In this document: positions 28,962 through 37,317 of the stretch, piece by piece
How positions within the stretch are numbered: the stretch's first letter is position 1
Layout of the letters: every line of letters begins with the position of its first letter
Assembly: GCA_017416915.1 (NCBI GenBank)
Contig: JAFQAN010000028.1
Location: 1 to 64,000, forward strand
DNA length: 64,000 nt
Origin: Alistipes sp.
Lineage (GTDB): Bacteria > Bacteroidota > Bacteroidia > Bacteroidales > Rikenellaceae
Direction of reading: 5' to 3'
The notes under the pieces: generated by a model
Told to the model about the DNA's origin: nothing
The model's database searches: none
The model's input: the letters and a program-made list of their open reading frames with translations, nothing else
Position numbers and translations under genes: made by a program

Positions 28962-30142
28962 CGTTTACGCGAGATTTGAGCCACCTTACGACGGATGATA
29001 TAGATGTTGAAGAGCAGTACGATAGCTGTCAGTATAACCCCCGCAATAATGGTTGCAGTGAGCGACGTGGGTAGCTCATATCCGACCATATCCGACAGAA
29101 GACCCATATAGGTCTGCTGCACGAAACCAACAGCGATAACACCTAAAATAAATATGGAGAGGTTGAGTACAAGTGCCATCATATTGTAGGGACGCGCCAC
29201 CTGAGAGGGTGTGTAGCCAATAAGAACTAAGTTCTCCAACTTGTCGATGTTCTTTTGTAGCAGTAGGTAGATGCTGAGCGTGAAGATTATTATCGACAAG
29301 AGGCTGAACAGCACGCCGATACCAACGATTATCGCAACGCATACTTGAAGCAGGAATAGAGCTTTGTTACTCTCCGCGGGCTTATCCTCGGCCACGTAAC
29401 CCTTCTGCTCCAAGTAGGCGAGAACGGCGGGGTCAGAGGGGTTTTCCACCTCGACAATAAGACGCGAGGTCTCCTGCTCGGCGTAGGGTGCAAAGCGCTC
29501 GTTTGCCCAGAGCATAAAGCTCTCGGGAACGAGGATGGTGTTGAGCCTGTCGGAGAAGCCGACGATATATCCCGTAAAAGTCTCGTGGCGGAAGTTGCCC
29601 GAAAGCTCGATGGTAAGCTCCACGCCGCGGATAAGGCTCTCGGTAATCTGCGGTAAATCTTGCGTCTGGCTAAAACCGAAGTTGTAGAGATTTAGATAGT
29701 TGCGCGGGATGATGATGGGGATGTTGCGCTGTCCTGATGCGAAGTGCCACTCGTCGCTCTCGACATCAATAAAGCTATCGGGAACAGACTCGAAGAACAT
29801 CATCGTAGATAGCTTGCGACCCTGAAACATCAGGCTGCCATAAACCTCATACTGCGACGAGCAGAACTCTCCCATACTGAGCGTAAAGGGCTGTTGCTCA
29901 ATGTCGGCAACCTCCTCACGTGTAAAGTTGGTTGAATTGACGCCTACCCTTTGAACGGGCTTCGTAATAATCATATACTCGTTGCCGATAAGCGACTTTT
30001 CGCCCGTAAGCAGTGGCTTAATGTCGGCGTAGAGCTGCACACCCGAGAGTATTACGACAATGCCTATAAGGTTGGCAATGAAGAATACCCCAAGCTCGAA
30101 GATGCTGATGTGCTTACGCAGAAGTTTCCAAATAAGTCTCAT
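28958..30142 (-). CDS. ABC transporter permease (FtsX/MacB-like)
   Basis: A membrane protein of 394 residues with one transmembrane segment near the N-terminus (about 15-37), a large extracytoplasmic domain, and three C-terminal transmembrane segments (about 265-385). This is the topology of FtsX/LolE/MacB-type permeases that move lipids, lipoproteins or peptides or act mechanically. It overlaps the ATPase gene by 4 bases and forms its partner. The substrate is unknown. Confidence 0.75.
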   Translation of the reverse strand: MRLIWKLLRKHISIFELGVFFIANLIGIVVILSGVQLYADIKPLLTGEKSLIGNEYMIITKPVQRVGVNSTNFTREEVADIEQQPFTLSMGEFCSSQYEVYGSLMFQGRKLSTMMFFESVPDSFIDVESDEWHFASGQRNIPIIIPRNYLNLYNFGFSQTQDLPQITESLIRGVELTIELSGNFRHETFTGYIVGFSDRLNTILVPESFMLWANERFAPYAEQETSRLIVEVENPSDPAVLAYLEQKGYVAEDKPAESNKALFLLQVCVAIIVGIGVLFSLLSIIIFTLSIYLLLQKNIDKLENLVLIGYTPSQVARPYNMMALVLNLSIFILGVIAVGFVQQTYMGLLSDMVGYELPTSLTATIIAGVILTAIVLLFNIYIIRRKVAQISRKR

Positions 30143-30783
30143 AGGCGGAAGCGTTTATCGTAGTCAATGGTCATATGCTTGCCGATAGAGGTGGCAATAA
30201 GGGCTGCACCCTGGCGCTCGGTCTCTCGGAGGATAATATCGCGCATAACATCGCTATTGCGGTCGTCGAGGTGCGATATAGGCTCGTCTAAGAGTAGGAA
30301 GTCGATAGGCTGGCATAGGGCGCGAATAAGGGCTACACGCTGCTGCTGACCATACGACATACGGTCGATGCGTGAGTCCATCTTGTCGGCAATACCAAGC
30401 TCCTCAAACCACCCCTTAATCGTGGCGTGGCTCTGGAAGTGGGTGATGCGGTTTTTAATCTCGACATTTTCGAGCGCCGTAAGCTCGCCAAAGAGCCTTA
30501 AATCTTGAAAGAGGATGCTCAGTGAGGTCTGTCGTATCTCGCTCCAAGCGTTTGTGTCGAAGTTGCGGATGTCGCTCTGGTCGAAGAGTATCGAGCCGCG
30601 GTAGTCGCCACGCTGACCATAGAGGTAGCTACATAGCGACGACTTACCCGTACCCGACTCTGCCTCGATAAGGTAGCGACCGCCACGCTCAAAGCAGACC
30701 TCGGAGTGCCATATTTCAGAACGGAGATCCTCGCGCGAGGCAAAGATCTCCGGTACTGCATTGTTAAGTGTTATACGTTTCAC
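30139..30783 (-). CDS. ABC transporter ATP-binding protein
   Basis: 214 residues, with a GTG start at 30783 since no ATG precedes the domain. Walker A is ESGTGKSS, the signature SYGQQQRVALIRA, and Walker B FLLLDEPISHLD. It resembles the LolD/FtsE/MacB ATPases and pairs with the permease downstream. The signature glycine run is SYGQQ rather than LSGGQ, a mild variant also seen in relatives. Confidence 0.85.
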   Translation of the reverse strand: MKRITLNNAVPEIFASREDLRSEIWHSEVCFERGGRYLIEAESGTGKSSLCSYLYGQRGDYRGSILFDQSDIRNFDTNAWSEIRQTSLSILFQDLRLFGELTALENVEIKNRITHFQSHATIKGWFEELGIADKMDSRIDRMSYGQQQRVALIRALCQPIDFLLLDEPISHLDDRNSDVMRDIILRETERQGAALIATSIGKHMTIDYDKRFRL

Positions 30784-30811
30784 GGCGTATAAGTTTAAGG
30801 TTTAGGGTGTT

Positions 30812-32539
30812 CTACCACGCAGGCTCAATCATCACATCAGCCTCCTCGTCGTAGTAGTATTCGTCGTCGTACTCCTCGTACTCCTGCTCGGCGGTAGCTG
30901 CCTCGATGATGACGGGTAGGGCATCTACGGCGAAGTTTGTAATCTGTTTGAGGCTATTGGTCTGCTCCTCTTTTAGGGCGATGCGGAACTCGACGCTGCT
31001 TGTCGAGTTGGTCTTGATGCATACGTAGTCGAGCATATCCACGAAGTCGTTTACGATGCCGAAAGCCGTGTCGCCAATCTCGTATGCCAAAGTATTCCAA
31101 GCCGAGCGGATGTAGCTCTGCTCCATAAGACCCTTAACGTCGATAAGCATATAGCCCAAGCTGCCCTCGGTCTCCTTTGCCCAGCGGGTGTTGGCTGCCG
31201 AGTTGGGCTTCTGCTCTGCGCGGGTGTTTAAGCCTGCATAGAGGAGGTTGTTCTGCTCGCCGAAGAAGATGGTGTTGTAGTTATCGACATCAAAAGCGTA
31301 GTTCTCGTCGTTGATGCGACGGATATAGCCCTGACCGAAGAGCTTGACGTTGTTGAATATGTAGCTATCCTTTACATCGACTAACGCAACAGCCTCTACG
31401 TATGGTGTTTGGTTAATAGAGTAACCCTCAATCTTCGTGAGTGCTGCGGTAACATCGCCGTTGATAGAGCCGACAGCGCCGCTTACAATCTCCTTGATTG
31501 TTCTAAACTCGTTACGCTCGATGCCATTCTGTGCTGCGAACTCGTCGGTAAATACCGTGTCGAGGACCTTTACGAGCTTGTCGCCGATGATGCCCACATT
31601 GGCAACTGCGACGGTGTTGTAGGGTAGGTAGTTAAGGTGAGCGTTGGTAACGGTCGTTGCGGCAACATCCTCGGCCTTGAAGCCGTCGGTGGTAATGTCG
31701 AGGGCTACGTTGCCATCGTTGAACGTAAGACCCATAGTAACAGATGCGTTAGGACCTACACTCTTGCGAAGCTCCTCGAACTGAGCCAATTGAGCCTCCA
31801 TCAAAGCAATCTGGTTGGCATACCACTCGTCGCCGCGGAAGTAAGAGGCATCCTCGCGCAAAGACTCTAAGTTGCTCTTAATATTTACCTCGATGATGTC
31901 GAATAGGGCGTTGGCGTCAAGCCACAACGCAACATCTCTCTTGTCGAAGTATGCGAAGTTGGGGTCGGCAGCAGCGAAGGCGTCGGTAAGCATCTCCTTG
32001 CCGCTACGTAGGGCGCTGGCAGCCAAGATGAAGCGCTTGGCATTGAAGCCAATAGCCACCTCCTTGTCAAGCTCGTCGCTGACAATCAAATATTTATCGC
32101 CGCTCTTCTCAATCGAAATTTCGCTGCTATACTTTGCCAAAAAGTCGAAGACGCGCTTAACCTTCTCGGCGTCGTTTACCTCGATAACGATAGCACCCTC
32201 GGCGGCATCATCACTGAACTTGTTGATATAGCCATAGGCGGGCTTATCGAGCGAGAGACCTGTGTTTGCGGGGTCCATAATGATAGACTTTACAAAGGCG
32301 GCATCCTCGTCGTTCTCCAACTCGGCGGTGGCAAGCGTAGCAAGCATCTGGCGCTGCGATGAGTCCAAGTAAGAGATTAGGTCGCTCTTCTCAACTAACT
32401 GTTTAGCATCGACATAGGCGAATAGCTCTGCCTCGAAAGGCTTGGCGGGAGCTGCCTCCTTCGATTTCTTGCCGCCACAACCAATGGCGACAAGAGCGAT
32501 TACCACAATGGCGGTAATGCGATAAAAAAGTTTATTCAT
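30812..32539 (-). CDS. DUF4836 lipoprotein
   Basis: A lipoprotein of 575 residues: N-terminal signal with lipobox VAIGC (cysteine about 21) and then GGKKSKE. The body is the DUF4836 family of Bacteroidetes surface or periplasmic proteins, and the C-terminus is an acidic tyrosine-rich tail (EYDDEYYYDEEAD). Function unknown. It lies 28 bases before the ABC ATPase, so the four or five genes down to 26557 may form one transcript. Confidence 0.82.
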   Translation of the reverse strand: MNKLFYRITAIVVIALVAIGCGGKKSKEAAPAKPFEAELFAYVDAKQLVEKSDLISYLDSSQRQMLATLATAELENDEDAAFVKSIIMDPANTGLSLDKPAYGYINKFSDDAAEGAIVIEVNDAEKVKRVFDFLAKYSSEISIEKSGDKYLIVSDELDKEVAIGFNAKRFILAASALRSGKEMLTDAFAAADPNFAYFDKRDVALWLDANALFDIIEVNIKSNLESLREDASYFRGDEWYANQIALMEAQLAQFEELRKSVGPNASVTMGLTFNDGNVALDITTDGFKAEDVAATTVTNAHLNYLPYNTVAVANVGIIGDKLVKVLDTVFTDEFAAQNGIERNEFRTIKEIVSGAVGSINGDVTAALTKIEGYSINQTPYVEAVALVDVKDSYIFNNVKLFGQGYIRRINDENYAFDVDNYNTIFFGEQNNLLYAGLNTRAEQKPNSAANTRWAKETEGSLGYMLIDVKGLMEQSYIRSAWNTLAYEIGDTAFGIVNDFVDMLDYVCIKTNSTSSVEFRIALKEEQTNSLKQITNFAVDALPVIIEAATAEQEYEEYDDEYYYDEEADVMIEPAW

Positions 32540-32579
32540 AGCTCTATTTTTAATATTTTATTGCAGTCAAAATGACTTA

Positions 32580-32587
32580 CAAAGATA
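32580..32587 (-). promoter_or_regulatory. -7 box for DUF4836 gene
   Basis: TATCTTTG on the minus strand, 40 bases before the ATG at 32539. Confidence 0.5.
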
Positions 32588-32631
32588 AGTATAATTTTTC
32601 AGAAACAACAGCGAGCGTACAATTTTTTGGT

Positions 32632-32651
32632 AATAAGTATGAATACTTATT
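32632..32651. promoter_or_regulatory. Perfect palindrome, candidate operator
   Basis: AATAAGTAT and ATACTTATT separated by two bases, 20 bp in all. It lies between the divergent DUF4836 and cysteate synthase promoters, 21 bases upstream of the TATATTTG box of the latter. It could bind a dimeric regulator controlling either gene; the regulator is unknown. Confidence 0.45.
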
Positions 32652-32671
32652 CCAATATCCAAAATTTTTCG

Positions 32672-32679
32672 TATATTTG
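32672..32679 (+). promoter_or_regulatory. -7 box for cysteate synthase gene
   Basis: TATATTTG, 39 bases before the ATG at 32719. Confidence 0.55.
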
Positions 32680-32718
32680 CGCGATTATATGTAAGGACGA
32701 AAATAATCAAACTTAGAT

Positions 32719-34008
32719 ATGGAAAACTTCAAACCTACAAAGTACACGCTTAAATGCGTAGCCACCTCGCGCGAGTTTTCGGACGCAGGCTGGATACTCG
32801 ATGACGCTGAATGTAAAGCACCCTCGTTGGTGCGCGCTCAATACGAGAAGCGACAGTTGGAGGTACGCTCCGACGACTACGGCTTCTACAAGTTCTGCGA
32901 CTGGCTGCCCGTGAAGCGTATGCTTAAAGGCTCGTCGGCACCCGTAACCTACCGTAGCGAGGCTCTTGCCAAGCACCTCGGGTTGAGTAACCTCTGGATA
33001 ACGCTTAACGGATACTGCCCCGAGAAGGGTGTGCGTATGACCACCTGCTCGTTCAAGGAGACCGAGGCGTACAGCGTCTGCGCCCGCATCGACGAAGATG
33101 AGGAGCGTGTGCTGGTGGTGGCATCGGCGGGTAACACGGCACGTGCCTTTGCCCGCGTATGCTCGGACAACAACATCAAGCTGCTGCTCGCCGTTCCCGA
33201 GGATAACCTCTCGGCATTGTGGTTTACCGAGCCGCTGAACGACTGCGTAAAGCTCATCGCGTGCGAGAAGGGTGGCGACTACTTCGACGCCATAAACCTC
33301 TCGAACATAGCCCTCAAATCGTCGAAGTTCTACGCCGAGGGTGGTGCAAAGAATATCGCTCGTAGAGACGGTATGTCCACGACGGTACTATCGGCAGCTA
33401 CGACCATAGGACGTATCCCCGACTACTACTTCCAGGCGGTGGGCAGTGGTACGGGAGCTATCGCCGCGTGGGAGGCTAATATGCGTCTTATAGAGGATGG
33501 ACGCTTCGGCAGCAACCTGATGCGCCTTATGGTGTCGCAGAATGCCCCGTTTGTGCCTATGTATGACGCTTGGCGTGCAGACTCGCGCGAGATGCTGCCT
33601 TACGACTCGAAGAAGGCGCGTCGTGATGCAGAGCTTATCGATGCTAAGGTGCTATCTAACCGCAAGCCGCCCTATGGCTTGGCGGGTGGTCTCTACGATG
33701 CGCTGAAAGCTACAAACGGCGATATTATGGTCGCCACAAACGCACAGTCGCGTCGTGCCTGCAAGCTCTTCAAGGAGTTGGAGGGTGTGGACATCTATCC
33801 TGCACCAGGTGTGGCTCTCGCAACGCTGATAAAGATGGTCGAGGCGGGAAGCATCGAGAAGGATGCCTGCATAATGCTCAACATCACGGGCGCGGGCGAG
33901 GAGATTGCGACCAAAAACCACGAGCTACACTATCTCAAACCCTCAAAGGTATTCTCGCTTACGCCCGACGTGGACGAGGTGGTGAACTTTGTCGAGACAC
34001 TTTTTTAG
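32719..34008 (+). CDS. Cysteate synthase (PLP-dependent)
   Basis: A fold-type II PLP enzyme of 429 residues related to threonine synthase. The PLP lysine sits in TTCSFKETEAY (K113), which matches cysteate synthase rather than threonine synthase (FKD). The phosphate-binding loop is GSGTGAIA (about 243-250). Cysteate synthase converts O-phosphoserine and sulfite to L-cysteate. In methanogens this leads to coenzyme M; in Alistipes and relatives it is thought to feed capnine-type sulfonolipids. The fatty acyltransferase and reductase for that pathway are not in this window. A plain threonine synthase is less likely. Confidence 0.8.
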   Translation: MENFKPTKYTLKCVATSREFSDAGWILDDAECKAPSLVRAQYEKRQLEVRSDDYGFYKFCDWLPVKRMLKGSSAPVTYRSEALAKHLGLSNLWITLNGYCPEKGVRMTTCSFKETEAYSVCARIDEDEERVLVVASAGNTARAFARVCSDNNIKLLLAVPEDNLSALWFTEPLNDCVKLIACEKGGDYFDAINLSNIALKSSKFYAEGGAKNIARRDGMSTTVLSAATTIGRIPDYYFQAVGSGTGAIAAWEANMRLIEDGRFGSNLMRLMVSQNAPFVPMYDAWRADSREMLPYDSKKARRDAELIDAKVLSNRKPPYGLAGGLYDALKATNGDIMVATNAQSRRACKLFKELEGVDIYPAPGVALATLIKMVEAGSIEKDACIMLNITGAGEEIATKNHELHYLKPSKVFSLTPDVDEVVNFVETLF

Positions 34009-34104
34009 GTTGGATAGAGCGTAAACGATACTATATCCGTAAAAGTTTATGGGCGGAGGTCGAGCCGCAAGAGTTAGCCCCGCAGAACAAAACAAGAGTA
34101 AACG

Positions 34105-35094
34105 ATGTTATATCCGTTAAAGTTTAAGCCGCGCATCAAGGAGCGCATCTGGGGCGGTAGTGCCATACTTCGCAAGAGGGGTAAGGCAGCCGCACGTCTG
34201 GCAAAAGATAGACTATATGGCGAGAGCTGGGACCTATCGTCTGTGAAGGGAGATATTTCGGTGGTGAGCAACGGTATGCTCAAAGGTAACAACCTGAGCG
34301 AGCTTATCGAGGTATATATGGGCGAGCTGGTTGGCGAGGAGAACTTCGAGCGTTACGGCTTGGAGTTTCCGCTCTTGGTCAAGTATCTCGACTGTAACGA
34401 CCGTCTCTCGGTGCAGGTACACCCCGACGACACCCTCGCCGAGGAGCGACACGGCAGTTTCGGCAAGACCGAGGCGTGGTATGTGGCAGAGTGCAAGGAG
34501 GGCGCAGCACTATATCTCGGCTTCAAGGACCGCACCATATCGCGCGAAGAGTATATCGCAGCGGTGGCAGAGTCGCGCCTCGAAGAGCTGCTCAACAGGG
34601 TGGAGGTTAAGCGTGGCGACGTCTTCTTCATCCCCGCGGGTACGGTACACGCCCTCGGAGCGGGTATCGAGGTGGTGGAGGTGCAGCAGACATCCGACAT
34701 CACATACCGCATATACGACTGGGACCGCGTAGATAGCGAGGGCAAGAGCCGTGAGCTGCACACCGCACTTGCCGTAGATGCCATCGACTTTGAGGCAGAC
34801 GCCGAGGAGCTACACCGCCGCTATGAGCTATCGAGGGGTGGCGAGGCGAAGGTTATCGAGTCGCCATATTTCACGCTTACGCTGCACGACGTAGCCGAGC
34901 GCAAGGTCTTAGATAGGGCAGGGTTTGATACATTTATTATATATATATGCCTCGAAGGAGAGATGACAATCACGGCTGACGGCATCGCTGAGAGTCTCGC
35001 CGAGGGCGAGTTGGTACTCGTCCCCGCAGAGCTTAACGAAGTGGTCGTAGAGGGCTGTGGACGCCTTATGGAGGTATATACGCTAAACAAGTAA
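34105..35094 (+). CDS. manA: Mannose-6-phosphate isomerase, class I
   Basis: Interconverts mannose 6-phosphate and fructose 6-phosphate, feeding GDP-mannose for surface glycans or using mannose as carbon. A cupin-type protein of 329 residues; zinc ligands are visible in VQVHPDD (Q104, H106), KTEAWY (E123) and GTVHALG. The short class-I form, with no C-terminal pyrophosphorylase, is normal for Bacteroidetes. It begins 96 bases after the cysteate synthase gene and precedes the LuxR gene. Confidence 0.92.
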   Translation: MLYPLKFKPRIKERIWGGSAILRKRGKAAARLAKDRLYGESWDLSSVKGDISVVSNGMLKGNNLSELIEVYMGELVGEENFERYGLEFPLLVKYLDCNDRLSVQVHPDDTLAEERHGSFGKTEAWYVAECKEGAALYLGFKDRTISREEYIAAVAESRLEELLNRVEVKRGDVFFIPAGTVHALGAGIEVVEVQQTSDITYRIYDWDRVDSEGKSRELHTALAVDAIDFEADAEELHRRYELSRGGEAKVIESPYFTLTLHDVAERKVLDRAGFDTFIIYICLEGEMTITADGIAESLAEGELVLVPAELNEVVVEGCGRLMEVYTLNK

Positions 35095-35108
35095 CAGCGA
35101 ACGAGACG

Positions 35109-35831
35109 ATGCACCGACCGACGGACGATAGGGCAGAGAGGGTAGATAGCGTAAATAGGGCTGACGGGATAGATGGGGTAGCAAGCCACCACGTCGCAGA
35201 GGGCGACACGGCAGCAAGAGCCGATATGCCCGAGATGCCGCAGATGGCGATAATTATGGAGAATACGCTGAGCGCGATAGCTCTGCGTAGTCTGCTGTCG
35301 GATATGGTGCCAGGTATCGAGGTGGTATGTTATCGCTCGTTGGAGGAGTACCGCGAGGCGTCGCCCGTGGTGGCACACCACTTCGTGTCGGCAGAGATAG
35401 CCTTCCGCAACCCCGATCTTTTTAAGTCGATTATGCGTCGCACGATAGTCATCACCGAAGGCTCTGCATCGCCCTTCCGACTGACGGGATACCGCACCAT
35501 AGATGCCACAATGTCGGAAAAGGAGATTGTTCGCGCCATACTGCAAATACACTCGTCGGGACACCCTGCAAGCTATGCGCCACATACCCACGCCGAGGGT
35601 TGCAACGCTGCTAAACAGAGTGATACACAGCTATCGCTACGCGAAAAAGAGGTGTTGGCGCTGGTGGTAAAGGGCTACATAAACAAGGAGATAGCCGACA
35701 GGCTGAACATATCGTTGGCAACGGTGATATTCCACCGCAACAACATCTCCTTAAAGCTAAACACCCGCTCCATAGGACGGCTGACCATATATGCGGTGCT
35801 GAACAACATTGTGGCGCTGTCGGAGATATAG
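35109..35831 (+). CDS. LuxR-type helix-turn-helix regulator
   Basis: 240 residues from the ATG at 35109. The C-terminal LuxR/FixJ helix-turn-helix is clear (LSLREKEVLALVVKGYINKE and following, about 176-236). The middle is a receiver-like alpha/beta segment (MAIIMENTLSAIALRSLLSDM) without the phosphorylated aspartate seen in true response regulators. The first about 45 residues are rich in D, R and A and look non-domain. An alternative ATG is at 35244. It lies 14 bases after manA and before the small peptide and fimbrillin genes. Confidence 0.78.
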   Translation: MHRPTDDRAERVDSVNRADGIDGVASHHVAEGDTAARADMPEMPQMAIIMENTLSAIALRSLLSDMVPGIEVVCYRSLEEYREASPVVAHHFVSAEIAFRNPDLFKSIMRRTIVITEGSASPFRLTGYRTIDATMSEKEIVRAILQIHSSGHPASYAPHTHAEGCNAAKQSDTQLSLREKEVLALVVKGYINKEIADRLNISLATVIFHRNNISLKLNTRSIGRLTIYAVLNNIVALSEI

Positions 35832-35878
35832 AGAATTGAGCAAATTAACAAAAAGTTTATATAACACGAACTAACACG

Positions 35879-36034
35879 ATGATTTTTAGTAAATCAAACA
35901 ACGAAAACTATGCAGCTCCCGATATGCTTGTCGAGGAGTTCGTAATCGAACACGGCTTTATCGATAGCACCGAGTATGGTGCAGCAGGCGAAGCGGGTGA
36001 TGAAATTGAGAACAATAACTTTGGAGGGTTTTAG
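35879..36034 (+). CDS. Small conserved-type peptide gene before fimbrillin
   Basis: An open frame of 51 codons starting MIFSKSNNENYAAPDMLVEE and ending in an asparagine/glycine-rich NNNFGGF. The pattern YxxP followed by acidic residues and a GF ending is like the short peptides often found next to fimbrillin-type lipoproteins in Bacteroidetes (recalled, not searched). The next gene's GGAGGG ribosome binding site lies inside its last codons and that ATG follows one base after the stop, implying coupling. Function unknown. Confidence 0.5.
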   Translation: MIFSKSNNENYAAPDMLVEEFVIEHGFIDSTEYGAAGEAGDEIENNNFGGF

Positions 36035-36035
36035 T

Positions 36036-37307
36036 ATGAGACGTATTAGCTATCTTTTGATGTTGGCTATCGGTATGGTAGCTTGCTCGGACAATGACAA
36101 AGTACCAACACCTACACCTCAGCCTACGCCTCCCGATAATGTCGAGAAGCTGACGCACACAATCAATATTACGGCGTCTGAGACCCGAGTACACCTCTCT
36201 GACGACCAGACACACGCCGAGTGGGACAAGACGGGCGAGTATATTATGGTGTATGAGAGCATCGGCACTCAGCGTACCGCTGTAAGCTCCGATGAGGGTA
36301 TGGTATCGAACGGCAAGGCGAGCTTCACGGCGACATTCGACAAGTCGGCAGCTGCGGAGTACCGCTACGACGCCATATATCCCGCCTCGGCGGTTAAGGG
36401 AGAGTCGGGTGGCTATCCCGTAGTAGAGGTGCCAGAGGTGCAGTACCCCACGGCGACATCGTTTGACAGCAACGCCGACGTTATGGTTGCGCTGCCTCAG
36501 GTGCGTAGCTCTCAGCCCGACGCTATGGAGTTGCGTTTCAAACACTTTGTGGCATTTGCCAAGATGACACTGACGGGGCTGCCCGAGAGCGAGAAGATAA
36601 GCTCGGTAAGCTTCTATAGGTATGGATATCCACTAACGGGAAGATTCCAAATTGACCTCGATGAGGTTGCCGAATACGGTCTCACGCAATACCAAGACCA
36701 CGTTACGGTGCAATACGCTACCCCCGTGGCGGTAGATACGCCCATATACTTTGCTATCAACTCCACCTATTTTTATGAGGGCGACAGCTTTACCGTATCG
36801 GTTACCACCGATAAGGCAAGCTATGAGCGCACAGTAACCATCCCCGATGAGCGCCACCTCCATATCAAGCAGGGCGAGTTGGCGGTATTCTCGGTAGATA
36901 TACCCGTGGTGAAGCCTGCAACAGGCATCGAGGCACTTGTGGGCAACTGGCACATAGCGCAGTATGCCGACGACACGACACCCGATTTCGACATATATCT
37001 TGCAATAGATAGCAGCAGCAATGTAGTTCTCTATCAGCGTCTTGCAAGCTACTCGTGGAGCCGTTATGACAGCGTGGCGACATACGCCGACGACATCATC
37101 TCGGGAACATACAGCGACGGCGTTGAGTGGGGAGCATCGTACCGAGTGGAACTCGACGCCTCGGGCGACACGATGACCTGGACAAACACCCTCGATGCGG
37201 TGGATAGCACCGTATATGAGCGTGTGGATGCACTTCCCGACGAGCTGTCGGAGGTTACACGTGGCGGCTTCTTGGCGTTCGACGTAGAGGCTGAGCGCTA
37301 CTTATAG
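36036..37307 (+). CDS. Fimbrillin-like lipoprotein
   Basis: 423 residues from the ATG at 36036, chosen because MRRISYLLMLAIGMVACSD is a lipoprotein signal with lipobox GMVAC and GGAGGG lies 7 bases upstream. After a proline-rich linker comes a Mfa-like/fimbrillin N-terminal domain (about 40-290), with TRVHLSDDQTHAEWDKTGEY and FKHFVAFAKMTLTGL as typical strands. The C-terminal part from about 300 (GNWHIAQYADDTTPDFDIYL) looks like a lipocalin-type barrel. It is probably a surface or fimbria-related protein. Confidence 0.78.
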   Translation: MRRISYLLMLAIGMVACSDNDKVPTPTPQPTPPDNVEKLTHTINITASETRVHLSDDQTHAEWDKTGEYIMVYESIGTQRTAVSSDEGMVSNGKASFTATFDKSAAAEYRYDAIYPASAVKGESGGYPVVEVPEVQYPTATSFDSNADVMVALPQVRSSQPDAMELRFKHFVAFAKMTLTGLPESEKISSVSFYRYGYPLTGRFQIDLDEVAEYGLTQYQDHVTVQYATPVAVDTPIYFAINSTYFYEGDSFTVSVTTDKASYERTVTIPDERHLHIKQGELAVFSVDIPVVKPATGIEALVGNWHIAQYADDTTPDFDIYLAIDSSSNVVLYQRLASYSWSRYDSVATYADDIISGTYSDGVEWGASYRVELDASGDTMTWTNTLDAVDSTVYERVDALPDELSEVTRGGFLAFDVEAERYL

Positions 37308-37317
37308 TTAGCTTGAT

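Noticed and set aside
35976-36035. Upstream start for the fimbrillin-like lipoprotein
   Set aside because: It would precede the lipoprotein signal and overlap the small peptide gene; GGAGGG and the signal peptide support 36036.
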